From a bacterium (GTDB lineage Bacteria > UBA6262): a DNA stretch of 6,870 nt. Numbering within the stretch: position 1 is the stretch's first letter; the number at the start of each line of letters is the position of its first letter. The DNA is taken from the NCBI GenBank assembly GCA_028716025.1, contig JAQUQP010000099.1, positions 1-6,870 of the forward strand. Reading direction: 5' to 3'. The translations under genes and the position numbers were made by a program. The notes under the pieces were generated by a model. It was given only the letters and a program-made list of their open reading frames with translations. It made no database searches and was not told the origin of the DNA. Positions 6,856 to 6,870 of the stretch are shown in pieces.

Positions 6856-6870
6856 AGATCGGAAGAGCGT
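6856..6870. other. Illumina TruSeq adapter remnant (sequencing artefact)
   Basis: AGATCGGAAGAGCGT is identical to the first 15 bases of the Illumina TruSeq read-through adapter. It sits exactly at the 3' end of the window. The genomic sequence should be taken to end at 6855. Confidence 0.95.

Overview
The window is a dense bacterial segment with standard code, GC content in the mid-40s percent by eye, and almost no intergenic DNA. It carries no rRNA, tRNA, CRISPR array or insertion sequence. The proteins point to an uncultivated bacterium with an elaborate cell surface, but nothing here fixes the phylum. The last 15 bases read as Illumina adapter, so this is probably a whole metagenomic or draft contig, or the end of one.

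Layout, left to right. (1) Bases 1-2070, plus strand: a sulfatase-fold (alkaline phosphatase superfamily) enzyme with a beta-sandwich-like domain in front; its 5' end lies outside the window. (2) Bases 2048-2962, minus strand: a metallophosphoesterase with a hydrophobic segment at each end. It converges on gene 1 with a 23-bp overlap of 3' ends. (3) Bases 2961-5057, plus strand: a second sulfatase-fold enzyme with about five membrane segments and an extracytoplasmic catalytic domain, an LtaS-like architecture. Its ATG and the likely ATG of gene 2 share one CATG palindrome, so the two genes diverge with no gap. (4) Bases 5054-6667, plus strand: a multi-span GT-C (PMT/ArnT, GT39-like) glycosyltransferase, joined to gene 3 by a GTGA stop/start overlap. 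(5) Bases 6668-6803: a short intergenic region with a perfect-consensus sigma70-type promoter. (6) From 6804: the first codons of a gene resembling the N-terminus of GspE/PilB-type ATPases (MshEN domain), cut off by the contig end.

How they may work together: both sulfatase-fold proteins have Thr, not the Cys/Ser-x-Pro-x-Arg formylglycine motif, at the nucleophile position. They are therefore more likely phosphotransferases or phosphodiesterases than true sulfatases. With a membrane metallophosphoesterase and a polyprenyl-phosphate-sugar-type glycosyltransferase, the set suggests decoration or turnover of a phosphate-bearing surface glycan or lipid outside the inner membrane. That pathway is inference; substrates cannot be read from sequence. 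The last gene has its own promoter and looks like a separate unit.
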